Shown in pieces: positions 25,717-33,760 of a stretch of DNA of 40,449 nt. Source of the DNA: a virus; IMG/VR virus record IMGVR_UViG_3300032285_001185, positions 1-40,449 of that record. The stretch is one strand, 5' to 3'. The position numbers were made by a program, and so were the translations under genes. Below the pieces are notes generated by a model that searched no databases, was not told the origin of the DNA, and was given only the letters and a program-made list of their open reading frames with translations. Position 1 is the stretch's first letter. Each line of letters opens with the position of its first letter.

Positions 25717-25991
25717 AGGCCCGTCTCCCGCGCCCATTCGTCAATCTCATGCCGCGACCACAGGCAGGCGTAATTCTGTTTTAGCGTCAGCATGTCGGTG
25801 GCGAACTTTGTTTGAAGCGGTGCCAGTCGCCCGCCCGGTTTCTTGAGTTCCACAAACCATGTTTGGCCGTTGGGCAGGCAAGCGATCTGATCCGACACGC
25901 CGTTTGACGTTGGTGATTTGAACTTGAACGTCGCGCCGCCCATGCGGCGGACCGTCCAGATGAAATACGCCTCAATTTCTTTCTCACGCAT
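25713..25991 (-). CDS. VRR-NUC nuclease
   Basis: A 92-residue stand-alone VRR-NUC domain of the PD-(D/E)XK group. The catalytic set is visible as GVSDQI (D34), WFVELKKPGG (E48, K50) and a Gln at position 60. Phage stand-alone VRR-NUC proteins cut branched DNA such as Holliday junctions or flaps, as known for family members. It is the first gene of the leftward nuclease-methyltransferase-helicase block. I chose the ATG at 25991, which gives the family's usual MREKEIE start; the frame is open further upstream into the divergent regulatory gap. The stop overlaps the methyltransferase start. Confidence 0.88.
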   Translation of the reverse strand: MREKEIEAYFIWTVRRMGGATFKFKSPTSNGVSDQIACLPNGQTWFVELKKPGGRLAPLQTKFATDMLTLKQNYACLWSRHEIDEWARETGL

Positions 25992-26004
25992 TTTTCTGCC
26001 CCCG

Positions 26005-26033
26005 TTGCAAGAAAAGCTATTGCATAGCTGCAA
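26005..26033. promoter_or_regulatory. Palindromic operator candidate in divergent gap
   Basis: Between the leftward nuclease gene and the rightward replication block, AGCTAT-TGC-ATAGCT (26015-26029) is a perfect inverted repeat. It is framed by a second inverted pair, TTGCA (26005) and TGCAA (26029). TTGCAT at 26020-26025 and TAGTGT at 26043-26048 are 17 bases apart and could be a weak rightward promoter that this palindrome would control. No regulator gene lies beside it. Confidence 0.4.
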
Positions 26034-26080
26034 AAGATTGTCTAGTGTCCGTCTTGTCAAAAACACAGGAAGGTTCACGA

Positions 26081-27211
26081 ATGGCACAACACTCCACTAT
26101 TGTCGGCGGCTCCACAGCCAAGCGCGTCATTGCCTGCCCAGGTTCAGTCGCGCTTGTTCAGCAGATGCCCGCCAAACCGTCCAGCAAATACGCGGACGAA
26201 GGCACGCTGCTGCACAACGTCATTGCGGAAATCCTGACGACCGACCGCACGCCCGAGAGCTATCTCGGCACGACTTACGAGGGCATCACGCTTGACCAAG
26301 ACCTGATTGACACCAAACTGCGCCCGGCGCTGGATGAGCTGAACGAAATCGACCCCGACAAGCAGATGGAATACACGGTCGAGGCGCTTGTCGGTTTTGG
26401 TGACGTGCTGCCCGGCGTGTTCGGCTCGTCCGATCTCGTTGGCCGTCTTGGCAACCGCGCCGTCATCCTTGACTGGAAGTTCGGTTCTGGCGTCGTTGTG
26501 GACGTGGAAGAGAACGCGCAGGCGATGTTCTACGCCGCTGCCGCCATGCGCACCGAAGCCACCGCGTGGGCGTTTGAAGGCGTGACCGAGATCGAGTGCG
26601 TCATCGTGCAGCCGCCCTACGCCAAGCGTTGGGTGACGACGCTGGACCGCATTGCCCAGTTTGAGCGCGAGCTGCTGATCGCCGTCAAGACCTCCGCGCT
26701 GCCCGACGCGCCGCTGGCGTTCGGTGACCATTGCCGCTGGTGCGCCGCCAAGCCGGTCTGCCCGGTGATGACCGGAGCTGTGGATAGGGCGCTAAAAAAT
26801 AAGTTGCACGCCATAGACGCGACGCGGATTGGCGAGTATCTTAAGATGGCTGAACTGCTTGAAGCATGGATCAGCGGCATCAACGAGTTGGCGTATCAGA
26901 TGCTCGACGAAGGTCTGTCGGTGCCGGGCTACAAGCTGGTGCCGAAGCGCGCAACACGTAAGTGGATCGACGACGACAAGGCGCTTGAGGCGCTTGAGGC
27001 GCTCGGATGGCCTCATAGAGAATTGGTGGAGACAACGGTTATCAGTCCGGCAAAGGCGGAGAAGCTGCTCAAGAAGCACAAGGTCGCGCTGCCAGCTGAT
27101 CTCGTTGTCGCCATCTCATCGGGTAACACGTTGGCAACCGAGGATGATCCTCGCCCGGCGGTGTTGCAGGTCGGCAAGCAGCTCGCTTCCGCCCTTGGTA
27201 AACTGGTCTAA
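26081..27211 (+). CDS. Cas4/RecB-like Fe-S exonuclease (DUF2800)
   Basis: A 376-residue nuclease of the PD-(D/E)XK group. The active site reads GSSDLV (D118), ILDWKFGSG (D131, K133), then Q147 and Y151. Four cysteines are placed as in Cas4 and AddB: one near the N-terminus (C19, in ACPGS) and three later as C218-x2-C221-x5-C227, so a 4Fe-4S cluster is likely. The opening (STAKRVIACPGS, SSKYADEGTLLH) is that of DUF2800. It heads the rightward replication block, with AGGAAGG before the ATG at 26081. A role in end resection for recombination or replication is inferred. A second frame-open start lies upstream at 26045 but lacks a good ribosome site. Confidence 0.9.
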   Translation: MAQHSTIVGGSTAKRVIACPGSVALVQQMPAKPSSKYADEGTLLHNVIAEILTTDRTPESYLGTTYEGITLDQDLIDTKLRPALDELNEIDPDKQMEYTVEALVGFGDVLPGVFGSSDLVGRLGNRAVILDWKFGSGVVVDVEENAQAMFYAAAAMRTEATAWAFEGVTEIECVIVQPPYAKRWVTTLDRIAQFERELLIAVKTSALPDAPLAFGDHCRWCAAKPVCPVMTGAVDRALKNKLHAIDATRIGEYLKMAELLEAWISGINELAYQMLDEGLSVPGYKLVPKRATRKWIDDDKALEALEALGWPHRELVETTVISPAKAEKLLKKHKVALPADLVVAISSGNTLATEDDPRPAVLQVGKQLASALGKLV

Positions 27212-27223
27212 AGGAACACACGA

Positions 27224-27880
27224 ATGTCAAATCTTACTGTTTTCGGCAACGCAAACCTTCCTTCCGCCGCCTCGCTGGCCGACTCGCTGCGTGGCATCAA
27301 GACCGGCGTCTCTGACGCTGGTGGCAGCGTCATCATCAAGATGGACAAGACTGGACACTGGGTGTTCGGCGCTGACCAGACGGAAGTTGAGGACGACGCC
27401 ACTTGGGCCGTCAATCCGTTCTCGTTCGTTCACGGCTTTATTGCTTGGGGCGAAGGCGACGTGTTGGGCGAGAAGATGGTGCCAGTGTCGTCGCCGTTGC
27501 CTGAGCTTGACGCCGCCCCGGCGGGCGCCAAGCGTGGTTGGGAGACGCAAGTTGGCATGTCGCTGAAGTGCGTGTCTGGTGAAGACAAGGACATGGAAGC
27601 TCGCTATACGGTCACGTCCGTTGGCGGCAAGCGTGCTGTGCAGGCGCTGGCGCTCGCCATCGCCGCACAGGTCGAGAAGGATCAGACGAAGCCGGTGCCG
27701 GTCGTTCGTCTGAAGAAAGAACACTACATGCACAAGTCCTATGGCCGCATCTACACTCCGGTGTTTGACATCTTGGAATGGATCGGCATGGATGGTGGTT
27801 CGTCCGAGGCTGAAGCGCCCCCCGTCGCTGACGCTCCGGCTGAAGCTCCCGCTGATTCGCGTCGCCGTCGCCGCGCGTAA
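27224..27880 (+). CDS. Putative ssDNA-binding protein of the replication block
   Basis: A 218-residue protein with a likely OB-like beta body (SVIIKMDKTGHWVFGADQTE, NPFSFVHGFIAWGEGDVLGE, GWETQVGMSLKCVSGEDKDM) and a flexible Ala/Pro/acidic tail that ends in a run of five arginines. I recall such proteins between DUF2800 nucleases and family A polymerases in podophages and siphophages, usually unannotated. The position matches that of T7 gp2.5-type SSBs, so ssDNA binding is my best guess. The basic end differs from the acidic tail of known SSBs and is odd. AGGAAC lies before the ATG. Confidence 0.6.
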   Translation: MSNLTVFGNANLPSAASLADSLRGIKTGVSDAGGSVIIKMDKTGHWVFGADQTEVEDDATWAVNPFSFVHGFIAWGEGDVLGEKMVPVSSPLPELDAAPAGAKRGWETQVGMSLKCVSGEDKDMEARYTVTSVGGKRAVQALALAIAAQVEKDQTKPVPVVRLKKEHYMHKSYGRIYTPVFDILEWIGMDGGSSEAEAPPVADAPAEAPADSRRRRRA

Positions 27881-27892
27881 GGGAGAGTGAAA

Positions 27893-27926
27893 GCGGGCGC
27901 TGCTGCCCTCCCCCAGCAGCGCCCGC
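27893..27926 (+). promoter_or_regulatory. Perfect 13-bp GC hairpin between SSB-like and polymerase genes
   Basis: GCGGGCGCTGCTG (27893-27905) pairs fully with CAGCAGCGCCCGC (27914-27926) around an 8-base pyrimidine loop (CCCTCCCC). It fills most of the 62-base gap and ends 16 bases before the polymerase ATG. No T-run follows, so it is not a normal intrinsic terminator. It may lower polymerase translation or protect the upstream message. Confidence 0.7.
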
Positions 27927-27942
27927 GAGTAACTGCAAGACC

Positions 27943-29910
27943 ATGACAACACTCTGGCTCGACTTCGAGACACGCAGCCGCTGCGACCTTCGCTCGCGCG
28001 GCGTTTACAATTACGCGCAGGACCGCTCCACGTCCGTGCTGTGCATGTCCTATGCGTTTGATGACGAGGACGTTGTCACATGGACGCCCGACCAGCCGTT
28101 CCCGCAGCGCGTTGCGGAACACACGGGCCAGATCAAAGCACACAACGCCGCCTTCGAGCGGCTTATCTTTTGGTTTGTCCTCTGCCCTGACCAGAACATC
28201 CGCGAGCCGTCGCTGGCGCAATTCTACTGCACCGCGACGCAAGCCCGCGCCAACTGCGCACCTGGCTCGCTGGAGGACGTTGGCCGCTTTGCTGGCGCGA
28301 CGATGAAGAAGGACCATCGCGGGTCGCAGCTGATCCGCGCGCTGTCGGTTCCCCGCGGTGACGGCACGTTCAACGACGACGCGGCGCTGATGGCCGAGAT
28401 GGTGGCCTATTGCGAGCAGGACGTGCGCGCCATGCGCGCCATCAGCCAGAGCTTGCGCAACCTGTCCGCCGAAGAGCTGGCCGACTACCACGTCAACGAG
28501 CGGATCAACGACCGAGGCGTGCGCGTCGATCTGGCGTTGTGCAATGCTGCGGTCAAGTATGCCAGCGACGAGCTGGCCGAAATTCAGCAGATCGTCAGGG
28601 AAGTGACGGACGGCGCGATCACCAGCGTGCGCAGCCCGAAGATGCGCCAATGGGTGCAGGACCGCGTCGGGCCGGAGGCGCTCAAGCTGATGACCGTTCA
28701 CAAGGACGGCGTTGAGAAGATGTCCATCGACAAGAACGTCCGCGCCAATTTGCTGACGTTCGCCAGCGAGAACCCGGACGAGGTGCCGCCCGACGTGGCC
28801 GAGGTGATCCAGTGCGCCGACGACCTGTGGGCGTCCAGCGTGGCCAAATTCAACCGGCTGGCGGCGCTGGCTGACGACGAGGACCATCGCGTCCGTGGTG
28901 CGTTTGTGTTTGCTGGCGGCGCTGCTACCGGGCGCGCGTCGTCCTACGGCGCTCAGGTCCACAACTTCGCCCGCAAGTGCGCCAAGGAGCCTGACGAAAT
29001 TCGCGCCGCCATGGTGCGCGGTCACAAGATCGTGCCGCTGTACGGCAAGCGCGTGACGGACGTGCTGAAGGGCATGTTGCGCCCGGCGCTGCTGGCGAGC
29101 GACGGCAATTGGCTGTGCGTGGCCGACTGGTCATCCATTGAGGCGCGCGTCAACCCGTGGCTGTCGGGCCGCGGCGACGACAAGCTGGAGCTGTTCCGCA
29201 CGGGCCGCGATGTCTACAAGGTCAACGCGACGGCGACGTTCAGGGTTGCGTTTGAGGACGTGACGGGCGACCAGCGCCAGGTTGGCAAGGTGCAGGAGCT
29301 TGCGTGCGGCTTTGCTGGCGGCGTCGGCGCGTTTGCGTCCATGGGCCGTGTCTACGGCCTGTCGTTGCCAGAGCCGGAAGCCAAGCGCATGGTGCAGGGC
29401 TGGCGCATGGCGAACCCGTGGGCCATGCCGTTCTGGCAAGACTTGGAGTCAGCCTACACGCGCGCCATGCGCCACAAAGGGCATGAGTTCAAGGCGGGCC
29501 GGATTACCTACTTGTTTGACGGAACGCATCTTTGGTATGCTTTGCCTTCCGGTCGCGTGCTTTGCTATCCGTTCGCGCGCTTGGAAACTGAGGGCGTTAC
29601 CTACGCCAAGGCGGCGTGGAAGCCCGCAGCGGATGCGAAGGAATGGCCGCGCGCCCGACTCTGGAAAGGACTGGCGTGTGAGAACGTGACGCAAGCGACG
29701 GCCAACGACTTGTTGCGCTACTCGCTGCGGATGCTGGACGCAGAAGGGTTTGAACCCGTGCTGCATGTCCACGACGAAATCGTCGTTGAGACGGACGATC
29801 CCGACCATACGGTCGAGGCTATGAAGCGGATCATGTGTTCCACGCCGACGTGGGCCAAGGGGCTGCCACTCGGCATTGAGGCGCACAAGATGAGACGTTA
29901 CGGGAAATAA
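27943..29910 (+). CDS. DNA polymerase, family A, with 3'-5' exonuclease
   Basis: A 655-residue phage replicase. The proofreading domain shows Exo I LDFETRS (D7, E9), Exo II HNAAFERLIF and Exo III YCEQD (Y156, D160). The polymerase domain shows motif A VADWSSIEARVNPWLSG (D395, E400), motif B around RQVGKVQELACGFAGG (about 445-460) and motif C LHVHDEIVVE (D611, E612). The 5' nuclease of bacterial Pol I is absent, as usual in phages. It works with the primase-helicase directly downstream and possibly with the clamp-like protein at 37330-37977. No strong ribosome site is visible before the ATG, and a stable hairpin lies just upstream, so translation may be controlled. Confidence 0.95.
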   Translation: MTTLWLDFETRSRCDLRSRGVYNYAQDRSTSVLCMSYAFDDEDVVTWTPDQPFPQRVAEHTGQIKAHNAAFERLIFWFVLCPDQNIREPSLAQFYCTATQARANCAPGSLEDVGRFAGATMKKDHRGSQLIRALSVPRGDGTFNDDAALMAEMVAYCEQDVRAMRAISQSLRNLSAEELADYHVNERINDRGVRVDLALCNAAVKYASDELAEIQQIVREVTDGAITSVRSPKMRQWVQDRVGPEALKLMTVHKDGVEKMSIDKNVRANLLTFASENPDEVPPDVAEVIQCADDLWASSVAKFNRLAALADDEDHRVRGAFVFAGGAATGRASSYGAQVHNFARKCAKEPDEIRAAMVRGHKIVPLYGKRVTDVLKGMLRPALLASDGNWLCVADWSSIEARVNPWLSGRGDDKLELFRTGRDVYKVNATATFRVAFEDVTGDQRQVGKVQELACGFAGGVGAFASMGRVYGLSLPEPEAKRMVQGWRMANPWAMPFWQDLESAYTRAMRHKGHEFKAGRITYLFDGTHLWYALPSGRVLCYPFARLETEGVTYAKAAWKPAADAKEWPRARLWKGLACENVTQATANDLLRYSLRMLDAEGFEPVLHVHDEIVVETDDPDHTVEAMKRIMCSTPTWAKGLPLGIEAHKMRRYGK

Positions 29911-29928
29911 ACGGGGGGAACGGGTCAC

Positions 29929-32232
29929 ATGAGAGACTTTATTGAGTTTATCCAAGGGCTGGCGGAGCACGGCGAGACGGCGCTGCTGGTCAAGCAGAAG
30001 CCGGTCGTCCGCAACGGCGTTCATCTGACGCACGGCGACGGGACGTTGAAATATACCTGGCCCGCGTTCATGCCGACGCACACGCCAAAGGACGGCGAGT
30101 CTTGGTATCTGAACACCGGGTCTTATATCCTTGACCGTTTCGAGAACGGACGCCCCAGCGCCAGCGCCAGCAACTGCGAGTACGTGCTGTGTCTGATGCT
30201 GGACGATGTCGGCACCAAGTCCAAAGCGCCTTCGTTGCCGCCGACCTGGATCATCGAAACATCCCCCGGATCGTTCCAATGGGGGTACGCTTTCTCTGAG
30301 CAGCCGACCAAGGGCGAGTTCAGCGCGGCCATCACGGCCATCGCTGAGGCGGGCTACACCGACCCCGGCGCGACCAACGCCGTGCGCAACTTTCGCATTC
30401 CCGGCTCGATCAACCTGAAGCCCGGTCGCGATGGCTTTGCCGCGCGCATGGTTGAGTTCCATCGCGAGCGTGAGTTTACCTTGCCCGGCATCTGCGCCGC
30501 GCTTGGCGTGACGCCAGCCGCGCCCGACACGGCGCAGGGCGTCAGCTTCCGCTTGCGCGACACCGGCAAGGACAGCGTGCTGGAGTGGCTGAACGACAAG
30601 GGGCTGGTCCTGTCCAACGTCAACGCCGAGGGCTGGCTGGGCGTCGTCTGCCCGAACAACGCGCAGCACACGGACGGCCAGATAGAGGCGCGCTACAAGC
30701 CGCTTGACCGTTCGTTCTGCTGCTATCACGGCCACTGCGAGGACTTGGACAGCAAGGCGTTCCTGCGCTGGGTCTGCGACAACGGCGGTCCTCAAGTCAA
30801 TCCGGGGCTGCGCGACGAGCTGCTGGCTGAGCATATGAGCAACACGCTGTCCAAGCTGACGCCGACCGACATGTTTGCGGATGACGCCGCCAAGATTATC
30901 GCTGACGTGGAGCGCAAGGAGCTGGGCCGCATTGAGAAGAAGGACTGGTACGAACGCTTCGCCTACATCACCGAAGACGACTCCTATTTCGACATTCGCG
31001 ACCGCAAGGAACTGTCGCGCAGCAGCTTCAACGCGATCTTTCGACACGTCGCTTGCCAGTCGATCCACAACGGGCGACGCGTTGAGGCGGCGATCTGCTT
31101 TGACGAGAACCGCAACGCCATGAACGCGCGGCTGTTGCAGGGCGTCACCTACGCCGCTGGCGAGTCGGTCCTTGTCGCCCGCGACGGCGACGTGTACGGC
31201 AACCGCTGGCGCGACGCGCGCCCGGACGTGTCCGGGACAAGTCCCGGCGACGTGAGCATCTGGCTGGACCACTGCGCCCGCCTGGTGCCTGACGCCGACG
31301 AGCTGGCGCACGTCTTGGACATGATGGCGTTCAAGGTCCAGAACCCGCGCATCAAGATCAACCACGCGGCGCTGCACGGCGGCGACGAAGGCTGCGGCAA
31401 GGACACTATGTGGGCGCCCTTTATCTGGGCCGTCTGTGGCCCCAGCCTGCGCAACCGGGGCTTGATCGACAACGACAGCCTGTCCTCGCAGTGGGGCTAT
31501 CAGTTGGAAAGCGAAATTCTGATCCTGAACGAGCTGAAGGAACCGGAGGCGAACCAACGCCGGGCGCTGGCGAACAAGCTGAAGCCGATCATCGCCGCCC
31601 CGCCCGAGATGCTGGTCATCAACCGCAAGGGTCTGCACCCGTACAACATGTTGAACCGCATGTTTGTGCTGGCGTTCACCAACGATCCGGTGCCGATCTC
31701 GATCCCGTCGCAGGACCGCCGCTGGTTTTGTATTTGGTCCTCGTCGCCGCGCATGACGAAGGCGGAGGCGAATGTCATCTGGAGCTGGTATAACGCGGGC
31801 GGATACGAGCGCATCGCGGCGTGGCTGCACGCGCGCGACGTGTCAAAGTTCTCGCCCAACGTCGCCCCGCCGTTCACCGAGTTCAAGGCGAACCTGGTCG
31901 AGCATGGCATGTCGATTGCCGAGTCGTTCCTCGTTGACATGATCCGCAAGCGTGTTGGTGAGTTCGCGCGCGGTGTGGTCGGCTCGCCGTTCTTCGCCAC
32001 TTGCGACCGTTTGGTGGCGTCTGCGCCCGCTGGCGTCAAGATACCTCAGGCGGCGCTGCTGCACGCGCTGAAGGAGGCTGGCTGGGTCGATGTGGGCCGC
32101 GTGGCGTCCAGCCTACACGGGACAAAAAAGCATATCTTTGCCGCGCCCGACATGGTGCGCGACCATACCAAGTCGGACTTGCGCAACATGCTGGAAACAC
32201 CACCAGGCGCGGGCCTATCGTTGGTCAAGTAA
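29929..32232 (+). CDS. Primase-helicase fusion
   Basis: A 767-residue protein. The N-terminal third resembles RepB/archaeo-eukaryotic primases: LMLDDVG (D92, D93) and RNFRIPGSINLKPG (about 153-167). A Cys/His cluster follows (VVCPNNAQH, then FCCYHGHCED, about 239-268) that may bind zinc. The C-terminal half is a P-loop ATPase of the DUF5906 or superfamily 3 type, with the Walker A HGGDEGCGKDTMW (K491) and the later ILNELKE (acidic pair). It would prime and unwind at the phage fork. GGGGGGAAC precedes the ATG, and the rightward block ends here with a strong terminator. Confidence 0.9.
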   Translation: MRDFIEFIQGLAEHGETALLVKQKPVVRNGVHLTHGDGTLKYTWPAFMPTHTPKDGESWYLNTGSYILDRFENGRPSASASNCEYVLCLMLDDVGTKSKAPSLPPTWIIETSPGSFQWGYAFSEQPTKGEFSAAITAIAEAGYTDPGATNAVRNFRIPGSINLKPGRDGFAARMVEFHREREFTLPGICAALGVTPAAPDTAQGVSFRLRDTGKDSVLEWLNDKGLVLSNVNAEGWLGVVCPNNAQHTDGQIEARYKPLDRSFCCYHGHCEDLDSKAFLRWVCDNGGPQVNPGLRDELLAEHMSNTLSKLTPTDMFADDAAKIIADVERKELGRIEKKDWYERFAYITEDDSYFDIRDRKELSRSSFNAIFRHVACQSIHNGRRVEAAICFDENRNAMNARLLQGVTYAAGESVLVARDGDVYGNRWRDARPDVSGTSPGDVSIWLDHCARLVPDADELAHVLDMMAFKVQNPRIKINHAALHGGDEGCGKDTMWAPFIWAVCGPSLRNRGLIDNDSLSSQWGYQLESEILILNELKEPEANQRRALANKLKPIIAAPPEMLVINRKGLHPYNMLNRMFVLAFTNDPVPISIPSQDRRWFCIWSSSPRMTKAEANVIWSWYNAGGYERIAAWLHARDVSKFSPNVAPPFTEFKANLVEHGMSIAESFLVDMIRKRVGEFARGVVGSPFFATCDRLVASAPAGVKIPQAALLHALKEAGWVDVGRVASSLHGTKKHIFAAPDMVRDHTKSDLRNMLETPPGAGLSLVK

Positions 32233-32279
32233 AGTTTTCGCCCCGGTTTATGGCCGGGGCGAAACTTTAATTTATTTTT
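32231..32279 (+). terminator. Intrinsic terminator ending the replication block
   Basis: CGCCCCGG (32239-32246) pairs with CCGGGGCG (32254-32261). The stem is extended by an A/T-rich arm with one bulge (AAAGTTT with AAACTTT), and TTTAATTTATTTTTTT follows. It overlaps the primase stop codon. Rightward transcripts end here; leftward transcripts from 38747-32267 also converge on it, but the T-run favours the rightward direction. Confidence 0.85.
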
Positions 32280-32488
32280 TTCAGGTCGGCGGTTGATGGC
32301 GTTTTGATTGACGTTATGATTTTTTGCATCATTGACAACGTCAGTTCTTTGGTTTTTGCGTCTTCCGCTGTTTCGCTAAACCGCGCCAGCGTCACGAACG
32401 CCATCGCGCGCTGCGACACAATGTCGCTAAAAAACATTGATTCGGCGTCGTCCATATAGATCACGTTGTCGTCGTCGTCATCGTTCAT
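32267..32488 (-). CDS. Small acidic protein, last gene of the leftward block
   Basis: A 73-residue protein starting MNDDDDDNVIYMDDAESMFF, strongly acidic at the N-terminus and helical after that (RAMAFVTLARFSETAED, then KELTLSMMQKIITSIKTP). I do not recognise the family. The ATG at 32488 overlaps the preceding gene by 11 bases; a GTG at 32515 is open too, but neither has a clear ribosome site. The stop codon lies inside the terminator shared with the convergent replication block. The acidic patch could mimic DNA, which is speculation. Confidence 0.68.
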   Translation of the reverse strand: MNDDDDDNVIYMDDAESMFFSDIVSQRAMAFVTLARFSETAEDAKTKELTLSMMQKIITSIKTPSTADLKKIN

Positions 32489-32699
32489 GGGGCGCGTCCG
32501 TTCTCGGGGGTTCACGGTAGAATGCCAGATGCCGGTCCTTCAACAACTCCTGTATTGTTTGTTCCTGCGCCAAGATCATAAGGTTTAGCGCGATCAGCTC
32601 TTCAGCCATGCGAAACTCGGTCTGCGATCCGCTCCATTTGACGCGGAATGCGTTCACAAGTTCGTGAATGATTTGTTCGTACGGATGTAGCCCCGGCAT
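32478..32699 (-). CDS. Small helical protein, unknown function
   Basis: A 73-residue helical protein (LHPYEQIIHELVNAFRVKWS, then QTEFRMAEELIALNLMILAQ, EQTIQELLKDRHLAFYRE). Its ATG shares bases with the stop of the metallophosphoesterase gene (TGATG), so translation is coupled. No motif is recognised. It sits between the phosphoesterase and the acidic end gene, and all three are probably one transcript. Confidence 0.7.
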   Translation of the reverse strand: MPGLHPYEQIIHELVNAFRVKWSGSQTEFRMAEELIALNLMILAQEQTIQELLKDRHLAFYREPPRTDAPHER

Positions 32700-33697
32700 C
32701 AGGCATACAGCTCTTCAAGCTGCGACATCGACGTGAATTGGTAGGACACAATGTGGCCCCCGCGCAGCTCCAGTTCGTAAACGCCATACGACCAGCCGGT
32801 CGTTGCGGTCCCTGCATACTTGGCGATATACCCGTGCGGCATGGCTGATCCTAAGTTCATGACTTCAATGGAATTGTTAGCGCCTATTTTGGGCGTCTTG
32901 CGAAACGATGCGCGGTGCGTATGACCGAACACGATTGAGTGGGTTGCGTGGTTTGCAATCTGGTTCTCGGATTGTTGACCGCCGTAGGGGCGTCCCATGA
33001 TGTTCATCGGCACATGAATAAACCCGACCCCGTCGATCATCAGCCATTGGCCGTAGGGGTGAAGCCGCCAGCGGTGCCTGGCGGACAAGTCTTCAAATTG
33101 CGCCCATAAAGTTCCAACAGTTTCGGGCGTTTTGTTCTCAAAGCGTTGGATTCTGTCCTCGTGGTTGCCGCAAACCAGCTCCAGCGGGATGCTCAGGCCG
33201 GATGTCTCTTTGTAAAACGCGGCCATCGCCTCTTCGCAAGACCGCAAGTCTTCTTGGAAGCTAGGGCGCTGCGCGTAGCCTACGCTGCCCCGTTCTTCAT
33301 GCGCCGACACCGAGTTCCAAGACGCAAAGTCACCGATCTGAACGACCCTATCGGGCATCCGTGCGACGCAATGTCGGCCCAGCCAAGTGAAACGGTCCTT
33401 TGCCATGTTCGGCTCGTCGTGCGTGTCGCCTATCGCCAAGACGCGCGTTGAGCGGCCTTCTTTTGCCGGGATGATTCGAGTACGGATCGGTGGGCGGGCG
33501 TCGCGGGCGGCACGTAGCGCGGCAACTTCGGCCTCTAGCAGGCTGGCGGTGCGAATCAGATCCGATACGCGGATCGGCTTGTTGCGCCGGATCGCGTATC
33601 GGACTGTACTTTCGTTTCGACCAATATGTTCAGCAACGCGGGCGGTGCTGCCCATTTGCACGATTAGCGTTTGCAATTCAGCTGGACTCAATATCAT
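32699..33697 (-). CDS. Metallophosphoesterase with N-terminal helix-turn-helix
   Basis: A 332-residue calcineurin-like enzyme. The metal-binding motifs are in order: GDTHDE (90-95), GDF (122-124), GNHED (177-181) and GHTH (258-261), with a further His in FIHVPMN. The first 60 residues form a helix-turn-helix (GSTARVAEHIGRNESTVRYA, then IRVSDLIRTASLLEAEVAAL), like a DNA-binding repressor or terminase-like head. The fusion suggests a DNA end- or site-linked phosphoesterase or nuclease. Substrate is unknown. A GGGGGCGG sequence lies upstream of the ATG. This is the largest protein of the leftward block. Confidence 0.88.
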   Translation of the reverse strand: MILSPAELQTLIVQMGSTARVAEHIGRNESTVRYAIRRNKPIRVSDLIRTASLLEAEVAALRAARDARPPIRTRIIPAKEGRSTRVLAIGDTHDEPNMAKDRFTWLGRHCVARMPDRVVQIGDFASWNSVSAHEERGSVGYAQRPSFQEDLRSCEEAMAAFYKETSGLSIPLELVCGNHEDRIQRFENKTPETVGTLWAQFEDLSARHRWRLHPYGQWLMIDGVGFIHVPMNIMGRPYGGQQSENQIANHATHSIVFGHTHRASFRKTPKIGANNSIEVMNLGSAMPHGYIAKYAGTATTGWSYGVYELELRGGHIVSYQFTSMSQLEELYA

Positions 33698-33760
33698 AGC
33701 CGCCGCCCCCGTCGTTCGCGGCGGAGCTTACGGCGGTTTTATGTCTAACGCATGTCTTTT

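Noticed and set aside
24832-25737. ATG at 25737 as the methyltransferase start
   Set aside because: It would overlap the nuclease gene by 25 bases and lacks a ribosome site, while GTG 25716 has GGGAG, a GTGA overlap and gives the usual family start.
29449-31830. A 793-codon leftward frame antisense to the polymerase and primase genes
   Set aside because: It is a shadow of GC-biased codons in two well-supported genes. Its product is Arg/Val/Ala/Asp-rich without any domain.
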